The notes under the pieces: generated by a model
Seen by the model: only the letters and a program-made list of their open reading frames with translations
Database searches by the model: none
Told to the model about the DNA's origin: nothing
Assembly (NCBI RefSeq): GCF_035481675.1
Contig: NZ_JAYJJW010000001.1
Coordinates: 744,001-808,000, forward strand
Source of the DNA: Alteriqipengyuania_B sp035481675
GTDB taxonomy: Bacteria > Pseudomonadota > Alphaproteobacteria > Sphingomonadales > Sphingomonadaceae
Direction of reading: 5' to 3'
DNA: 64,000 bases
In this document: positions 26,567-35,654 of the stretch, piece after piece
Layout of the letters: the number at the start of each line of letters is the position of its first letter
Numbering within the stretch: position 1 is the stretch's first letter
Position numbers and translations under genes: made by a program

Positions 26567-27772
26567 TCAGGCCGCGATCGAGCGGTCGTTCTCGATCCAG
26601 TCGATCAGCATGGTCAGCGTATGGCGGATGATCCGCTCCTGGTCGGAAAGCTGGTCCTCGATCCGCGACAGGCGCTCGGCAAAATCGGTGTCGTCGTTGC
26701 CCTCTGTATCGCGGGCTTCGGATAACTCGACGATGGCCTGCTGCAGTTCGGCGATCTGCGCGTCCCGTTCGGCAAGCAGCGCATGGACCGCTTCGAGGTC
26801 GACGGTGGGAACGGCCTCCGGTTCGGCGATATCGGCAGCTTCGGGGTCCGGCGCTGAGAAATCGGCCGTCTCTTCGGGCTCTTCCACGAAGTCGTCGGCA
26901 CTTGGCGGTTCGGCAGCAATCGGCTGAGCCACGGGACGCGGTGCGGGCGAAACGCCGTTGTCGGCGGCGATCTCGTCAAGCACGTCCTGCAGCATGTCGG
27001 TGTCGAGATGCGTTTTCTGCTCCACCGCGCCGAGCAGCAGCAGCCGCGTTGCGACCTGGTTGATCTTGCGCGGCACACCGTCGGTGGCTTCGTACAGCTT
27101 GGCGAAGACCGCCTCGTCGAAGTTCGGGTGCTCGCCGTCCCAGCCTACGCATTTCAGGCGATGCTCGATATAGGGCTTCACTTCGCCCGGCTCCATCGCC
27201 TCAAGGTGATGGGTGGCAATCACGCGCTGGCGCAGCTGTTCGAGAGCGGGATGCTGTTGCAGCGTCTGGCGGAATTCCGGCTGGCCCAGCAGCAGCGTTT
27301 GCAGCAGCGGGTGGTTGCCGAGCTGGAAGTTCGAGAACATCCGCAGCTCTTCCAGCGCCTCGATCGACAGGTTCTGCGATTCGTCGATGATGAGCAGGCA
27401 GCGGCGCCCTGCGCGCGCTTCCTCGTGCAGCAAGCTCTCGATCATGCCGAGCGCGGTCGCCTTGTCGTGGCCTTCAACCTCGATGCCGAACGCCTGGGCG
27501 ACGACATGGACGACCTCTTCCTCGTCCAGCTTGCTCGTGACGATCTGCGCGATGGTCAGCTGGCTAGGGTCGATGGTGCTGGTCAGGTGGGCGACCAGCG
27601 TCGACTTGCCCGAACCGATCGCGCCGGTGATGACGATGAAGCCCTCGCCCTGTGCCAGCCCGTAGCCGAGGTAGCTCAGCGCCTTGCGATGCGTGCCGCT
27701 CTGGAAATAGAACGCGGCATCCGGCGTCAGCTGGAAAGGTCGGCCGGTGAGACCATAGAATTCATCGAACAT
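26567..27772 (-). CDS. AAA ATPase, XrtA/PEP-CTERM system-associated (ExeA-like)
   Basis: 401 residues. Starts MFDEFYGLTGRPFQLTPD, the standard opening of TIGR03015/ExeA proteins. Walker A GAIGSGKST (about 50-58), Walker B LLIIDESQNL, sensor QPEFRQTLQ and the arginine segment LRQRVIATHHLE. Residues about 280-350 are a Glu/Pro/Ala-rich linker, then a coiled coil (ALLAERDAQIAELQQAIVEL; residues about 336-355) and a C-terminal helix. Related ATPases work at the membrane in secretion-system assembly; here it probably energises or regulates export. The coiled-coil extension is longer than the family core. Confidence 0.9.
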   Translation of the reverse strand: MFDEFYGLTGRPFQLTPDAAFYFQSGTHRKALSYLGYGLAQGEGFIVITGAIGSGKSTLVAHLTSTIDPSQLTIAQIVTSKLDEEEVVHVVAQAFGIEVEGHDKATALGMIESLLHEEARAGRRCLLIIDESQNLSIEALEELRMFSNFQLGNHPLLQTLLLGQPEFRQTLQQHPALEQLRQRVIATHHLEAMEPGEVKPYIEHRLKCVGWDGEHPNFDEAVFAKLYEATDGVPRKINQVATRLLLLGAVEQKTHLDTDMLQDVLDEIAADNGVSPAPRPVAQPIAAEPPSADDFVEEPEETADFSAPDPEAADIAEPEAVPTVDLEAVHALLAERDAQIAELQQAIVELSEARDTEGNDDTDFAERLSRIEDQLSDQERIIRHTLTMLIDWIENDRSIAA

Positions 27773-27790
27773 TGTCTGTCGTCCCCGGTA

Positions 27791-29452
27791 TCAGAATGTG
27801 TAGCGCAGGCCGAGCGCGGCGCGCGCGGTCCACAGGTCTTCGAGCAGTTCGTCGTCGCGCAGCACGCCGTCGATCCCCACCGCTGCCGAGGCCGAGAGGC
27901 CCGCTGCCAGCGTACGGTAATAGGACGCGGTGCTGCCGAGGTTCACCAGCTCGCTATCGTCGGCAAAGCCGCTCTGGAACAGGTTGGCATAGCCGTTCAG
28001 GTTGAAGCTGGAGCGGCGATCGATCTGTGTGTTGTAGAAGGCCGATGCCCAGTAGTTTTCGTCCACGATGCCATCGGCAAGTGCCAAGACGGTCCCTTCC
28101 GCCCCGATATATTCGCGGTTGTCGTAACCGAGGCCGAGGCCCCACGACGAACGGGTGAGGTTGCGGGCATAGGTCGCCCCCACGCCGCGCGAGCGGAACG
28201 TGCCGGAGCGGACCGAAGCCAGCGCCGGGCTGAGGCAGGTCGCGCCCTCCGTGCCGCCGACGCAGCCGAAGATGTCGCCCGTCAGCGGATCGCGATTGGC
28301 GCGGAAATTGGTCGGAAGGTCGGCCAGCGTGCTGGTCAGCTGGTTACCGAAGCCCTGCACCTGGTCGTAGACGCCGACATTTAGGCTGGTCCGCGTATTG
28401 GGCTGGTAGGACAGGCTACCCCAGTAGCTGGTGGAGCCGTAACGACGCCCGACATAGGCCTGCGCGGCGGTGCGGCGCGAAGGGCGCCACATCACGCCGA
28501 CATCCCAGATCAGGCCGTCGGCCTCGTACGCGATCGTGCGCGGTGCACTGTCGTCGGTAACGAAGCGGCCGTCGGGGCCGAGCAGCGGTACATCGGTGAC
28601 CGGATCGCGTACGGCGTCGCGGCTGGAAATCTCGACGTCCTCATAGCCGATGCCGCCGACCACGGCGACGGTCGAGCTGACCGGCACCGTCACATCGCCG
28701 CGCACGCGGAAATCGCGCACGCGCTGGTCGAGGTTGGAGATATCTTCCTGCACGAAGCTTGAGCCGACGCCCACGCCGATCGGCAGGGCCTCGCCCGGAC
28801 GGCTGGCAATGCGCGCCTGCGCTGCATGCACCGTGCTTTCGTCGAACACGTCGATCGGCTCGATGGCAGGGTTGGCGGTAACCACGTCCTGCTGTTCGAC
28901 CTTGGTGTAGCCGAAGCGATAGGACGCCTCGGTCTGGAAATCGCCGACGCGGCCCTGCACGCTCGGCCCGGCATAGGCGGAATAGATCTGCGTCGAGCGA
29001 TCGTCCTGCACGCCGAAGCTGTCGGACAGCGCGCCGTTGCCCTCGATGGACGTCCGGGTGGCAAGTGCGCCGGCCTCCACGAATACGTTGCGCGGGACGA
29101 TGGCGGTCGATGCACGGGCGATGCCGCTGATCGTGTCGCCGTCCACGCCGTTGTCGTCATAGCCGATGCGTCGTTCGTAGCGCAGCGAGACCGACGCATC
29201 GGTGTTGCGCCCGTCGATATAGGTGTCGATGCCCGCCGCGACGCTGGTGTAGGTCACCACGTCGTTGCCCGGATCGAGCTCCGCGAACAGGATCTGGTTC
29301 ACCTCGATATAGGGCTCGACCTCGATCCGCTGGGCCGAAGCTTCGCTTTCCCCGCGATATTCGCGGCCTTCCTCGCGCTCCTGCGCCATGGCCTGCGCGG
29401 GCAGGACCAGGGCTGCGGCAATCGCCAGGCGAGCGGTGGTGGTGAAACGCAT
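27791..29452 (-). CDS. Outer-membrane beta-barrel protein, XrtA/PEP-CTERM system-associated
   Basis: 553 residues from the ATG at 29452. Signal peptide 1-23 (AQAMAQ). The mature protein alternates polar and hydrophobic residues throughout, with many aromatic girdle positions, and ends LGLRYTF with the terminal Phe typical of Bam-inserted barrels. It matches the TIGR03016 family, which accompanies exosortase A and may be the outer-membrane pore for the polysaccharide. Two Cys (FGC...ATC) near residue 420 could bridge an extracellular loop. Confidence 0.88.
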   Translation of the reverse strand: MRFTTTARLAIAAALVLPAQAMAQEREEGREYRGESEASAQRIEVEPYIEVNQILFAELDPGNDVVTYTSVAAGIDTYIDGRNTDASVSLRYERRIGYDDNGVDGDTISGIARASTAIVPRNVFVEAGALATRTSIEGNGALSDSFGVQDDRSTQIYSAYAGPSVQGRVGDFQTEASYRFGYTKVEQQDVVTANPAIEPIDVFDESTVHAAQARIASRPGEALPIGVGVGSSFVQEDISNLDQRVRDFRVRGDVTVPVSSTVAVVGGIGYEDVEISSRDAVRDPVTDVPLLGPDGRFVTDDSAPRTIAYEADGLIWDVGVMWRPSRRTAAQAYVGRRYGSTSYWGSLSYQPNTRTSLNVGVYDQVQGFGNQLTSTLADLPTNFRANRDPLTGDIFGCVGGTEGATCLSPALASVRSGTFRSRGVGATYARNLTRSSWGLGLGYDNREYIGAEGTVLALADGIVDENYWASAFYNTQIDRRSSFNLNGYANLFQSGFADDSELVNLGSTASYYRTLAAGLSASAAVGIDGVLRDDELLEDLWTARAALGLRYTF

Positions 29453-29456
29453 GGGG

Positions 29457-30506
29457 TTACCCTCCGTAACCGTAGTAGGTCCCGAAGCGGCGACCGCTCG
29501 GGCTGAAACTGGTGGCATTGAGTACGAGCTTGATGTCGTGGCAGTCGGCCAGGAGCGACACCGCATCCTCGAGCGAGCTGCGCGAGGTGCGGTCGGCGCG
29601 GGCGATCAGCAGCGCCTGCAACACATGCCCGGCCAGCTCTGCCGCGGGAGAAGCGGCAAGCGCAGGCGGGCTGTCGAAAATGACGAGACGATTGGGCGCG
29701 CCCTGCGTCAGCCGCGCGAGAACCTCGTTGGTCCGCTCGCTGGCGAGATATTCGCTGTCGTGTTCGGTTTGCGTACCGGCAGGCAGGACGCTCAGCCCCG
29801 GCATGTCGGTGCGGATGACGCAGTCGGCGACATCGATCCGGTCGTCCGCCAGCGCATCCATCAGCCCCTTGCCGCCAGAGAGGCCGAGCGTGGACAGGAC
29901 GGAAGGCTTGGCGAAATCGGCATCGACGAGAACGACTTCGCTGTCCTTCTCGACCGCCATCGCCAGCGCCAGGTTGCACGCGGTGAAGGTCTTGCCCTCG
30001 CCCGGAAGCGGCGAACATACCAGCACGCGTTGGCCGAAACCATTGCCGCCGGCCTTGGCGGATTGCATCACCTGCCGCTTCAGGATGCGGAATTCCTCGA
30101 GCAGCCGGCTGGAGCCGCTTTCCGGAATGATCAGGCCCTGCTCTTCCAGGCGGTCGCGATCGATCGTCTGGCGCGGCGAGGTGAAATCGACGCGCGGCAG
30201 TTCGGGTTCGGGAGCCGGGAGGGGTTCCGTTGCGGCTATCGGTTCGGGTTGAGCGGCCGGGGCTACAGGAGCAGGCGCGGCAGCCGAAGCCGGAACTGGC
30301 ACGACCTTCTCGACCACGACCTTGGTTTTCTCGGCTTTCTTGCGCACCCGCTTGGCAGGCGGCGGCGCGAGGTCGCGCGGCACCGGGCGGGCATTGAGGC
30401 CGCCGATGCCGAACGTGTCGGTCACACGCTCGAGCAGCGAATTCTTCTTCGCCTCGCCTTCGCCATCGCCGCTGTCGGGCACGGGAATCTTGCTGTGTTC
30501 GGTCAT
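29457..30506 (-). CDS. CpsD/CapB-type tyrosine autokinase, XrtA system-associated
   Basis: 349 residues. Long disordered N-terminus (about 1-125) rich in Pro, Ala, Lys and Glu. Kinase core: Walker A' SPLPGEGKT (165-173), Walker A-prime Asp stretch VVLVDADF (191-198) and Walker B VIFDSPP. The C-terminus GTYYGYGG carries Tyr344, 345 and 347 as the autophosphorylation cluster. With the neighbouring chain-length protein it forms the Wzc-like pair whose phosphorylation cycle sets polymer length. Matches TIGR03018. Confidence 0.93.
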   Translation of the reverse strand: MTEHSKIPVPDSGDGEGEAKKNSLLERVTDTFGIGGLNARPVPRDLAPPPAKRVRKKAEKTKVVVEKVVPVPASAAAPAPVAPAAQPEPIAATEPLPAPEPELPRVDFTSPRQTIDRDRLEEQGLIIPESGSSRLLEEFRILKRQVMQSAKAGGNGFGQRVLVCSPLPGEGKTFTACNLALAMAVEKDSEVVLVDADFAKPSVLSTLGLSGGKGLMDALADDRIDVADCVIRTDMPGLSVLPAGTQTEHDSEYLASERTNEVLARLTQGAPNRLVIFDSPPALAASPAAELAGHVLQALLIARADRTSRSSLEDAVSLLADCHDIKLVLNATSFSPSGRRFGTYYGYGG

Positions 30507-30520
30507 TGTCCCGTTCCCCC

Positions 30521-32044
30521 TCAGGCCACCATGCCGCGCTGCACGAATTCGACCCCGACAAGGATCACGAACACCGCCGCGAGCCCGCCGCCCGCCATCG
30601 CGAATTGTTTCAGGCGCTTGTGGGCGAGGATCTTGCTTGCCGGCGTCGGGCTGGTCGAAACGGTACCGATCACCGGCAGTTCAAGTGCCTTTTCGAGCCC
30701 TGCGGCCGTCTGGAAGCCGGAGCCGATCTGGCCGGCGAGGAACGCGACGCCCGCCCCCGCACCAAGGCCGAGCACCAGCACGGCTGCCAGCAGCAGCGGG
30801 CGGTTCGGCGCGGCCGGCACGCGCGGGCTGGTGGGCGGATCGATGACTTCGAACTTGATCGCGCTGCGCTCGGTTTCCACCGAGCCGCGTAGCTTCAGTT
30901 CCTCGCGGTCCTGCAGCAGCTTGTCGTATTGTTCGCGCAGCACCTCGTAATCGCGGCTGATGCGGGTCGCTTCGGCGGCCACGCCCGGCTCTTGCGCCTG
31001 GCTTGCCATCGTCTGCGCGATCTCCGTGCTGAGCGCGGCCTTGCGCGATTGCAGCGCGGTGACATTCGCCTGCCGTTCCGCCTTGATCGAAAGCAGGGAA
31101 CTGTACGCCGGGTTCATCGACGAAGTGCCGCCGGCACCTTCGGCCGCGGCTTGCGGGCGCAGCGCCTCGATCTGGCGGTTCATCGCGATCACGTCGGGGT
31201 GGCTGTCGGTCAGGCCGCGGCCTTTCAGCCCGGCGAGCTGCGAGCGTGCCTGTGCGAGCGCGGCGCTCGCGGCGCCCTGCGGCGCGGAACCGGCGATGGT
31301 GCGCGGCGTGTTGCCGAGCTGGCCCTCGATAGCGGCAAGCGCGCTCTGTGCAGCCGCTAGGTCGCTTTCAACGGCGCGCAACTCGCTGCGCGTGTTGGCA
31401 AGCTGTGCGCCGATGGCGGCCGCGCCGCCGATCAGTTCGGGGTTCTCGGCCTCGAACGCCAGGCGGCGCTGTTCGGCCTCTTCCAGTTCGGCCTGCCGCT
31501 CGGCCAGCTGCTGGTCGAGGAACGTGATGGATTCGCGCATTTCACCGCGCCCGCCGGCGAGGTTCTCTTCGCGGAAGATGTCGATCATCTTCTGTACGAT
31601 GTCCTGCGCCAGCACGGCGTTCTCGCCATCGGACAGGTCGCTCCGGCCGCTGCTGGCGGTAATCGTGAACAGGCTTTCCTGCTCGCTGCTGACCTGGATG
31701 TTCTCGGCCAGCTCCTCGACCGCGATTTCCATCTGCCGGGGAGAGGTCACGTCTTCGCCGATGCGCGTGGAGCGTACGACTTTCTCGAGGTTGATGGCGC
31801 TCGTCAGCGTTTGGCGGACGCGCTGGATATCCTTCTCGCGATTGCCCGCGCCGATGCCGATCTGCTGCGCGAGCGCATCGTCCAGCTGCACGAAGATACG
31901 GCTGCGGCTTTCGTAGCTGTTGGGGATGAAGGCGATGGCCGCCCAACCCAGCAGGCACACGCCCCACGCCACGCCGAGCGCCAGCCAGCGCCGGTTCCAG
32001 ACGGAATAGAGCGCGATGCGCAGTTCTTCGAGGATCTGGTTCAT
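30521..32044 (-). CDS. Polysaccharide chain-length determinant, XrtA system-associated
   Basis: 507 residues. Wzz domain at the N-terminus with a first membrane helix (about 21-41), a long periplasmic coiled coil (about 150-395), then a C-terminal helix with GNVR-like PTSPRVPAAPNRP just before it (about 398-410) and another helix near 480-500. TIGR03007 type. It lacks a fused kinase, which is supplied by the next gene. It spans the inner membrane and periplasm and should contact the export lipoprotein encoded just upstream. Confidence 0.93.
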   Translation of the reverse strand: MNQILEELRIALYSVWNRRWLALGVAWGVCLLGWAAIAFIPNSYESRSRIFVQLDDALAQQIGIGAGNREKDIQRVRQTLTSAINLEKVVRSTRIGEDVTSPRQMEIAVEELAENIQVSSEQESLFTITASSGRSDLSDGENAVLAQDIVQKMIDIFREENLAGGRGEMRESITFLDQQLAERQAELEEAEQRRLAFEAENPELIGGAAAIGAQLANTRSELRAVESDLAAAQSALAAIEGQLGNTPRTIAGSAPQGAASAALAQARSQLAGLKGRGLTDSHPDVIAMNRQIEALRPQAAAEGAGGTSSMNPAYSSLLSIKAERQANVTALQSRKAALSTEIAQTMASQAQEPGVAAEATRISRDYEVLREQYDKLLQDREELKLRGSVETERSAIKFEVIDPPTSPRVPAAPNRPLLLAAVLVLGLGAGAGVAFLAGQIGSGFQTAAGLEKALELPVIGTVSTSPTPASKILAHKRLKQFAMAGGGLAAVFVILVGVEFVQRGMVA

Positions 32045-32059
32045 GGGGTCGGTGCCGCC

Positions 32060-32707
32060 TTAGAAATTGCTTTCCGGGATAATCACCACGTCGCCCGGAC
32101 GCAGCATCACGTTGGCGGAGCTGTCGCCGTCCTTCAGCAGGTCGGCGAGGCGCAGGCGGTATTCGCGCTGCTGGCCGCTCTCTCGGTCGAACCGGATCAG
32201 CTTCGCGCGGTTGCCGCTGGCGTATTCGCTGAGGCCGCCGACAGCGATCATTGCGTCGAGCACGGTCATGTTCGCGCGGTAGGGGATCGAGGCCGGCTGC
32301 GCGGTCGCACCGACGATGCGGACCTGCTGGCTGAACGTGCCTGCGAAATTCGTCACGATGACCGACACGATCGGCTCGGAAATATACTGGCTAAGCTGCA
32401 GGCGGATGTCCTCCTGCAGCATGGCGGGCGTCTTGCCGACCGCCGGCATATCCGTGACCAGCGGCGTCGTGATGCGCCCGTCTGGGCGGACCTGCACGCT
32501 TTCGGCGCTGAGTTCCGGATTGCGCCAGACGTGGATGGTCAGCTCGTCGAGCGGGCCGATGATATATTCCTCGCTCGGCCCCTCCTGCAGCGGGACGTGC
32601 TGGACGGACGGCAGTTCGGGGCCGGAACCCGCGCCTGCGCAACCGGTCAGGCCGAGCACGGCCATCGCTGTGCCAGCGAGCAGGGAATTGATACGTTTCG
32701 CGGACAT
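32060..32707 (-). CDS. Polysaccharide export outer-membrane lipoprotein (Wza-like), XrtA system-associated
   Basis: 215 residues, ATG at 32707 with GGATGGAGG upstream. Lipoprotein signal with lipobox LTGC, Cys23 lipidated. Poly-export domain EEYIIGPLDELTIHVWRNPEL (begins near residue 47; core GPLDELTIHVW) then SLBB-like repeats RIVGATAQPASIPYRANMTV. It ends DVVIIPESNF without the C-terminal transmembrane helix of Wza, as is normal for short TIGR03027 proteins; the barrel protein downstream may supply the pore. First gene of a roughly 12.8 kb, ten-gene operon. Confidence 0.93.
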   Translation of the reverse strand: MSAKRINSLLAGTAMAVLGLTGCAGAGSGPELPSVQHVPLQEGPSEEYIIGPLDELTIHVWRNPELSAESVQVRPDGRITTPLVTDMPAVGKTPAMLQEDIRLQLSQYISEPIVSVIVTNFAGTFSQQVRIVGATAQPASIPYRANMTVLDAMIAVGGLSEYASGNRAKLIRFDRESGQQREYRLRLADLLKDGDSSANVMLRPGDVVIIPESNF

Positions 32708-32731
32708 ACGTCCTCCATCCTTCGCAAATTT

Positions 32732-32749
32732 GCAGGCGACAGAGCCTGC
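32732..32749 (-). promoter_or_regulatory. Stem-loop in the leader of the XrtA operon
   Basis: GCAGGC and GCCTGC pair perfectly around TCTGTC on the minus strand, ending 25 bases before the first ATG of the operon and just ahead of its ribosome-binding site. It lacks a T-run, so it is not a terminator. It may affect mRNA stability or translation of the export gene. Confidence 0.35.
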
Positions 32750-32781
32750 GGATCCACGATGCGGGATGGCGGAAAAGGGTG

Positions 32782-32802
32782 AATATACCGTTAGCCAAAC
32801 GG
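32782..32802 (-). promoter_or_regulatory. Candidate -10 and operator dyad for the XrtA operon
   Basis: Reading the minus strand, the dyad CCGTT-TGGCT-AACGG (32802-32788) is followed at once by TATATT (32787-32782), a good -10 match. No strong -35 is present (TTAACG lies 15 bases upstream), and a regulator bound to the dyad would sit where an activator could compensate. This is the only sizeable gap upstream of the operon. Confidence 0.35.
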
Positions 32803-32857
32803 CGTTAATCGGCGGCGTCCCAAGCCGGGACTGCGGCCCTTCAAAGGTTAACGTGCG

Positions 32858-34099
32858 TTAGGAGCCGGTGGCCGGGGCCATGATCTCGCGCGCCGGCCCC
32901 TGGCCGAGGAACTGCGCCGGGCTGGCCGTGGCACCGTAGGCCCCGGCGCAGAACACCGCCACCACGTCGCCCACCCCGGCCTGCGGCAACTCGACTGCAT
33001 CGGCGAGACGGTCGAGTGGGGTGCACAGGCACCCGACAATGCTCGCGACCTCCTCTGCCGGTGCATCGAACCGGTTGGCGATTGCGACCGGATAATTGCG
33101 GCGGATGACCGTGCCGAAATTGCCCGATGCGGCGAGCTGGTGATGCAGGCCGCCGTCGGTGACGAGGAACGTGTGCCCGTGGCTTTCCTTTCGTTCGACG
33201 ATGCGCGTCAGGTAGACCCCCGCTTCCCCGACGAGGTATCGACCGAGTTCGATCGCGTATTCGGTTGCGGCGAATTCTTCCGGCAGGTCGGCGAAACGCT
33301 CCCCCAAGAATGAGCCGATGGGCGCGATGTTGAGCGGTTCGTCGCCGTGGAAATAGGGGATGCCGAAGCCGCCCCCCATGTTGAGATGCGGCAGCCCTAC
33401 CCCGGCCTCGCGGCAAAGGCGCAAGGCGAGATCGAGGATATTGCCGAGCGTTTCGATCAGCGCCTCATGATCGAGGGCCTGGCTGCCGGTGTAGATATGC
33501 AGCCCGCGCCATTCCGCCTCGCCCTCGGCAATCCGGCGCGCAAGCGCGGGTACGCGCTCGGCATCGACACCGAACGGCTTCGCCCCGCCGCCCATTTTCA
33601 TGCCGGAGCCTTTGAGCTCGAAATCCGGATTGACCCGGATCGCCAAGCGCGGCGTGTGTCCGGTCGCCTGCCCGATGGCGAGCGCGCGTTCGACTTCGCC
33701 CTCGCTCTCGCAATTCAGCGTCACCCCGGCGGCGATTGCGTCGCGCAATTCCTCGTCCCGCTTGCCGGGTCCGGCGAAGCTGACGATGGCGGGATCGATC
33801 CCGGCCTCCATCAGCATCGCCAGCTCGCCGCCGCTTGCGATGTCGAATCCGTCCACCAGCGGCGCCATCGCGTCGATGACCCCGCGAAACGGGTTAGCCT
33901 TGATCGCGTAATGGATCGACAGGCGGTGCGGCATCGCATCGCGCAGGGCCGCCATCTGCGCCTGCATCCGCGCCTCGCTATAGACGAACAGCGGCGTTCC
34001 GCCCGCCTCGGCGATCCACTCGTCCGCGGTCTTCGCGCCGATGACGAGCTGGCCGCCTGTCGCGGTGAACCCCGCCGGGATGGGCCCTGTCGGTTTCAT
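32858..34099 (-). CDS. PLP-dependent decarboxylase, exosortase A system-associated
   Basis: 413 residues from the ATG in an ATGA overlap with the ligase gene. Fold type III (alanine racemase-like barrel): PLP lysine K67 in YAIKANP, the HIYTGSQ and GGGFGIPYF phosphate-binding turns, and the C-terminal GDVVAVFCAGAYGATASPAQFLG (core FCAGAYG). Resembles diaminopimelate/ornithine decarboxylases, TIGR03099. It probably makes an amine that is activated or attached by the neighbouring ligase and ACP proteins. Minus strand, upstream of the main operon with 150 bases between. Confidence 0.92.
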   Translation of the reverse strand: MKPTGPIPAGFTATGGQLVIGAKTADEWIAEAGGTPLFVYSEARMQAQMAALRDAMPHRLSIHYAIKANPFRGVIDAMAPLVDGFDIASGGELAMLMEAGIDPAIVSFAGPGKRDEELRDAIAAGVTLNCESEGEVERALAIGQATGHTPRLAIRVNPDFELKGSGMKMGGGAKPFGVDAERVPALARRIAEGEAEWRGLHIYTGSQALDHEALIETLGNILDLALRLCREAGVGLPHLNMGGGFGIPYFHGDEPLNIAPIGSFLGERFADLPEEFAATEYAIELGRYLVGEAGVYLTRIVERKESHGHTFLVTDGGLHHQLAASGNFGTVIRRNYPVAIANRFDAPAEEVASIVGCLCTPLDRLADAVELPQAGVGDVVAVFCAGAYGATASPAQFLGQGPAREIMAPATGS

Positions 34100-35622
34100 G
34101 CGGCGATCTCCTGCATCAGGGCAGTGCGGTCGATTTTTCCGTTCGGGTTGAGCGGCATCGACTGGCGCCAGTGGATGACCTGCGGCTGCATGAAATTCGG
34201 CAGTTGCCGCGCAAGCTTCTTCGCCAAGGCCGGGTCCTCCATCGGCGTATCGTCTGCGGGACGGACTACGAGATGGACCGCATGGCCCAGCTTGGCGTCG
34301 GGAACGCCGAGCGCGCAGGCTTCGGCCACGAGGCCGGAGGCAAGCGCCGCTTCCTCGATTTCCAGCGGGCTGATGCGGTTGCCGCTGCTCTTGATCATGG
34401 CGTCGCGGCGGCCGACGAAATAGAGCAAACCGTCCGCATCCCGCTTCACGCGGTCGCCGGACCACACCGCCGTGCCGCCATAGCGCGATGCTGCCGGTGC
34501 CGGCTTGAACCGTTCCGCCGTGCGTTCCGCATCCTGCCAATAGCCTTGCGCCACCAGGGGCCCGCAATGGACCAGTTCGCCCTCCTCGCCCGCCCCTGGC
34601 ACCGTGCCGTCATCGGCAACGACGAGGATTTCGGCAAAGGGGATCGCTGTGCCCATGGAGGCCGGATTGGCGTCGATCAGTCCGGGATCGAGATAGGTCG
34701 ATCGGAATGCCTCGGTCAGGCCGTACATCGCGTAGATATCGGCGTCGGCGAAATCGGCCCGCAGCGCCCTCACGAGGTCGGGCGTCAATGCGCCGCCGCT
34801 GTTGGTGAGCCGCCGCATCGCAGCCGTGGCGTCGCCCGGCCAGTCGAGCTCCGACAGCTGGACCCAGAGCGGCGGCACCGCAGCGAGCGTCGTGACGCCA
34901 TGCCGGGCGCAGGCTTTCACCACGTCGCGAGGGAAGAGATAGTCGAGCGGCGTCACGCAGCCGCCCGCATACCACGTCGAGAGCAGCTGGTTCTGGCCGT
35001 AATCGAAGCTCAGCGGCAGGACTGCCAGAGTGACGTCGTCGGCGGACAGCTTGAGATAATGGGCCACGCTGACGGCACCCAGCCACAGGTTCGCATGGCT
35101 CAGCATGACGCCCTTGGGCCGGCCGGTGCTGCCGCTGGTGTAGAGGATTGCCGCCAGGGCGTCCGGATCGGCATCGGAGGGGGGCAGCGCTGCGTCCGAC
35201 TGCGCGACGTCATCCCACAGGCTCCCTTCCGAAAGCGTCTCGCAACTTGCGGGGATGTCGCCGCTTTCGAGTGACGCCAGTCGCGCTTCGTTGGCGATCA
35301 GCAGCACCGAACCGCTATCGGCCAGGATATGCGCCGCCTGCGCCCGCTTGAGCAGCGGGTTGATCGGCACGTGCACAAGGCCTGCCCGCGGGGCGGCCAG
35401 CGGCAGCAGGCAGGTAAGCTCGCCCTTGGCGGCCCAGCTCGCCACGTGCGCGCCCTTCTTTGGAATTCGTTCGGCGAGCCAGCCCGCCAATTGCGCGACA
35501 CGGGTTCTTAAGTCACCATGGCTAAGCGTGCGATCCTTGAGCACGAGCGCAGGCGCGTCCGCCCTGCCTCTTTCGGCAAGGTGATCGAGCGGACGCGGAT
35601 CGGGATCGGGCGGCTGGGGCAT
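34096..35622 (-). CDS. Acyl-CoA ligase (AMP-forming), exosortase A system-associated
   Basis: 508 residues from the ATG at 35622 (GAGG just upstream); a TTG at 35646 is also open. ANL fold: P-loop YTSGSTGRPKGVMLSH, YGLTEAFRSTYLDP, the hinge GRRDAMIKSSGNRISP and the catalytic Lys region NPNGKIDR. TIGR03098 type. It should adenylate a carboxylic acid and load it on CoA or on the ACP encoded divergently. Its start is only 32 bases from the start of the divergent acyltransferase gene. Confidence 0.92.
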   Translation of the reverse strand: MPQPPDPDPRPLDHLAERGRADAPALVLKDRTLSHGDLRTRVAQLAGWLAERIPKKGAHVASWAAKGELTCLLPLAAPRAGLVHVPINPLLKRAQAAHILADSGSVLLIANEARLASLESGDIPASCETLSEGSLWDDVAQSDAALPPSDADPDALAAILYTSGSTGRPKGVMLSHANLWLGAVSVAHYLKLSADDVTLAVLPLSFDYGQNQLLSTWYAGGCVTPLDYLFPRDVVKACARHGVTTLAAVPPLWVQLSELDWPGDATAAMRRLTNSGGALTPDLVRALRADFADADIYAMYGLTEAFRSTYLDPGLIDANPASMGTAIPFAEILVVADDGTVPGAGEEGELVHCGPLVAQGYWQDAERTAERFKPAPAASRYGGTAVWSGDRVKRDADGLLYFVGRRDAMIKSSGNRISPLEIEEAALASGLVAEACALGVPDAKLGHAVHLVVRPADDTPMEDPALAKKLARQLPNFMQPQVIHWRQSMPLNPNGKIDRTALMQEIAA

Positions 35623-35654
35623 GGGCCTCGGGTCGACAGGGGGCAAGGAACGCG

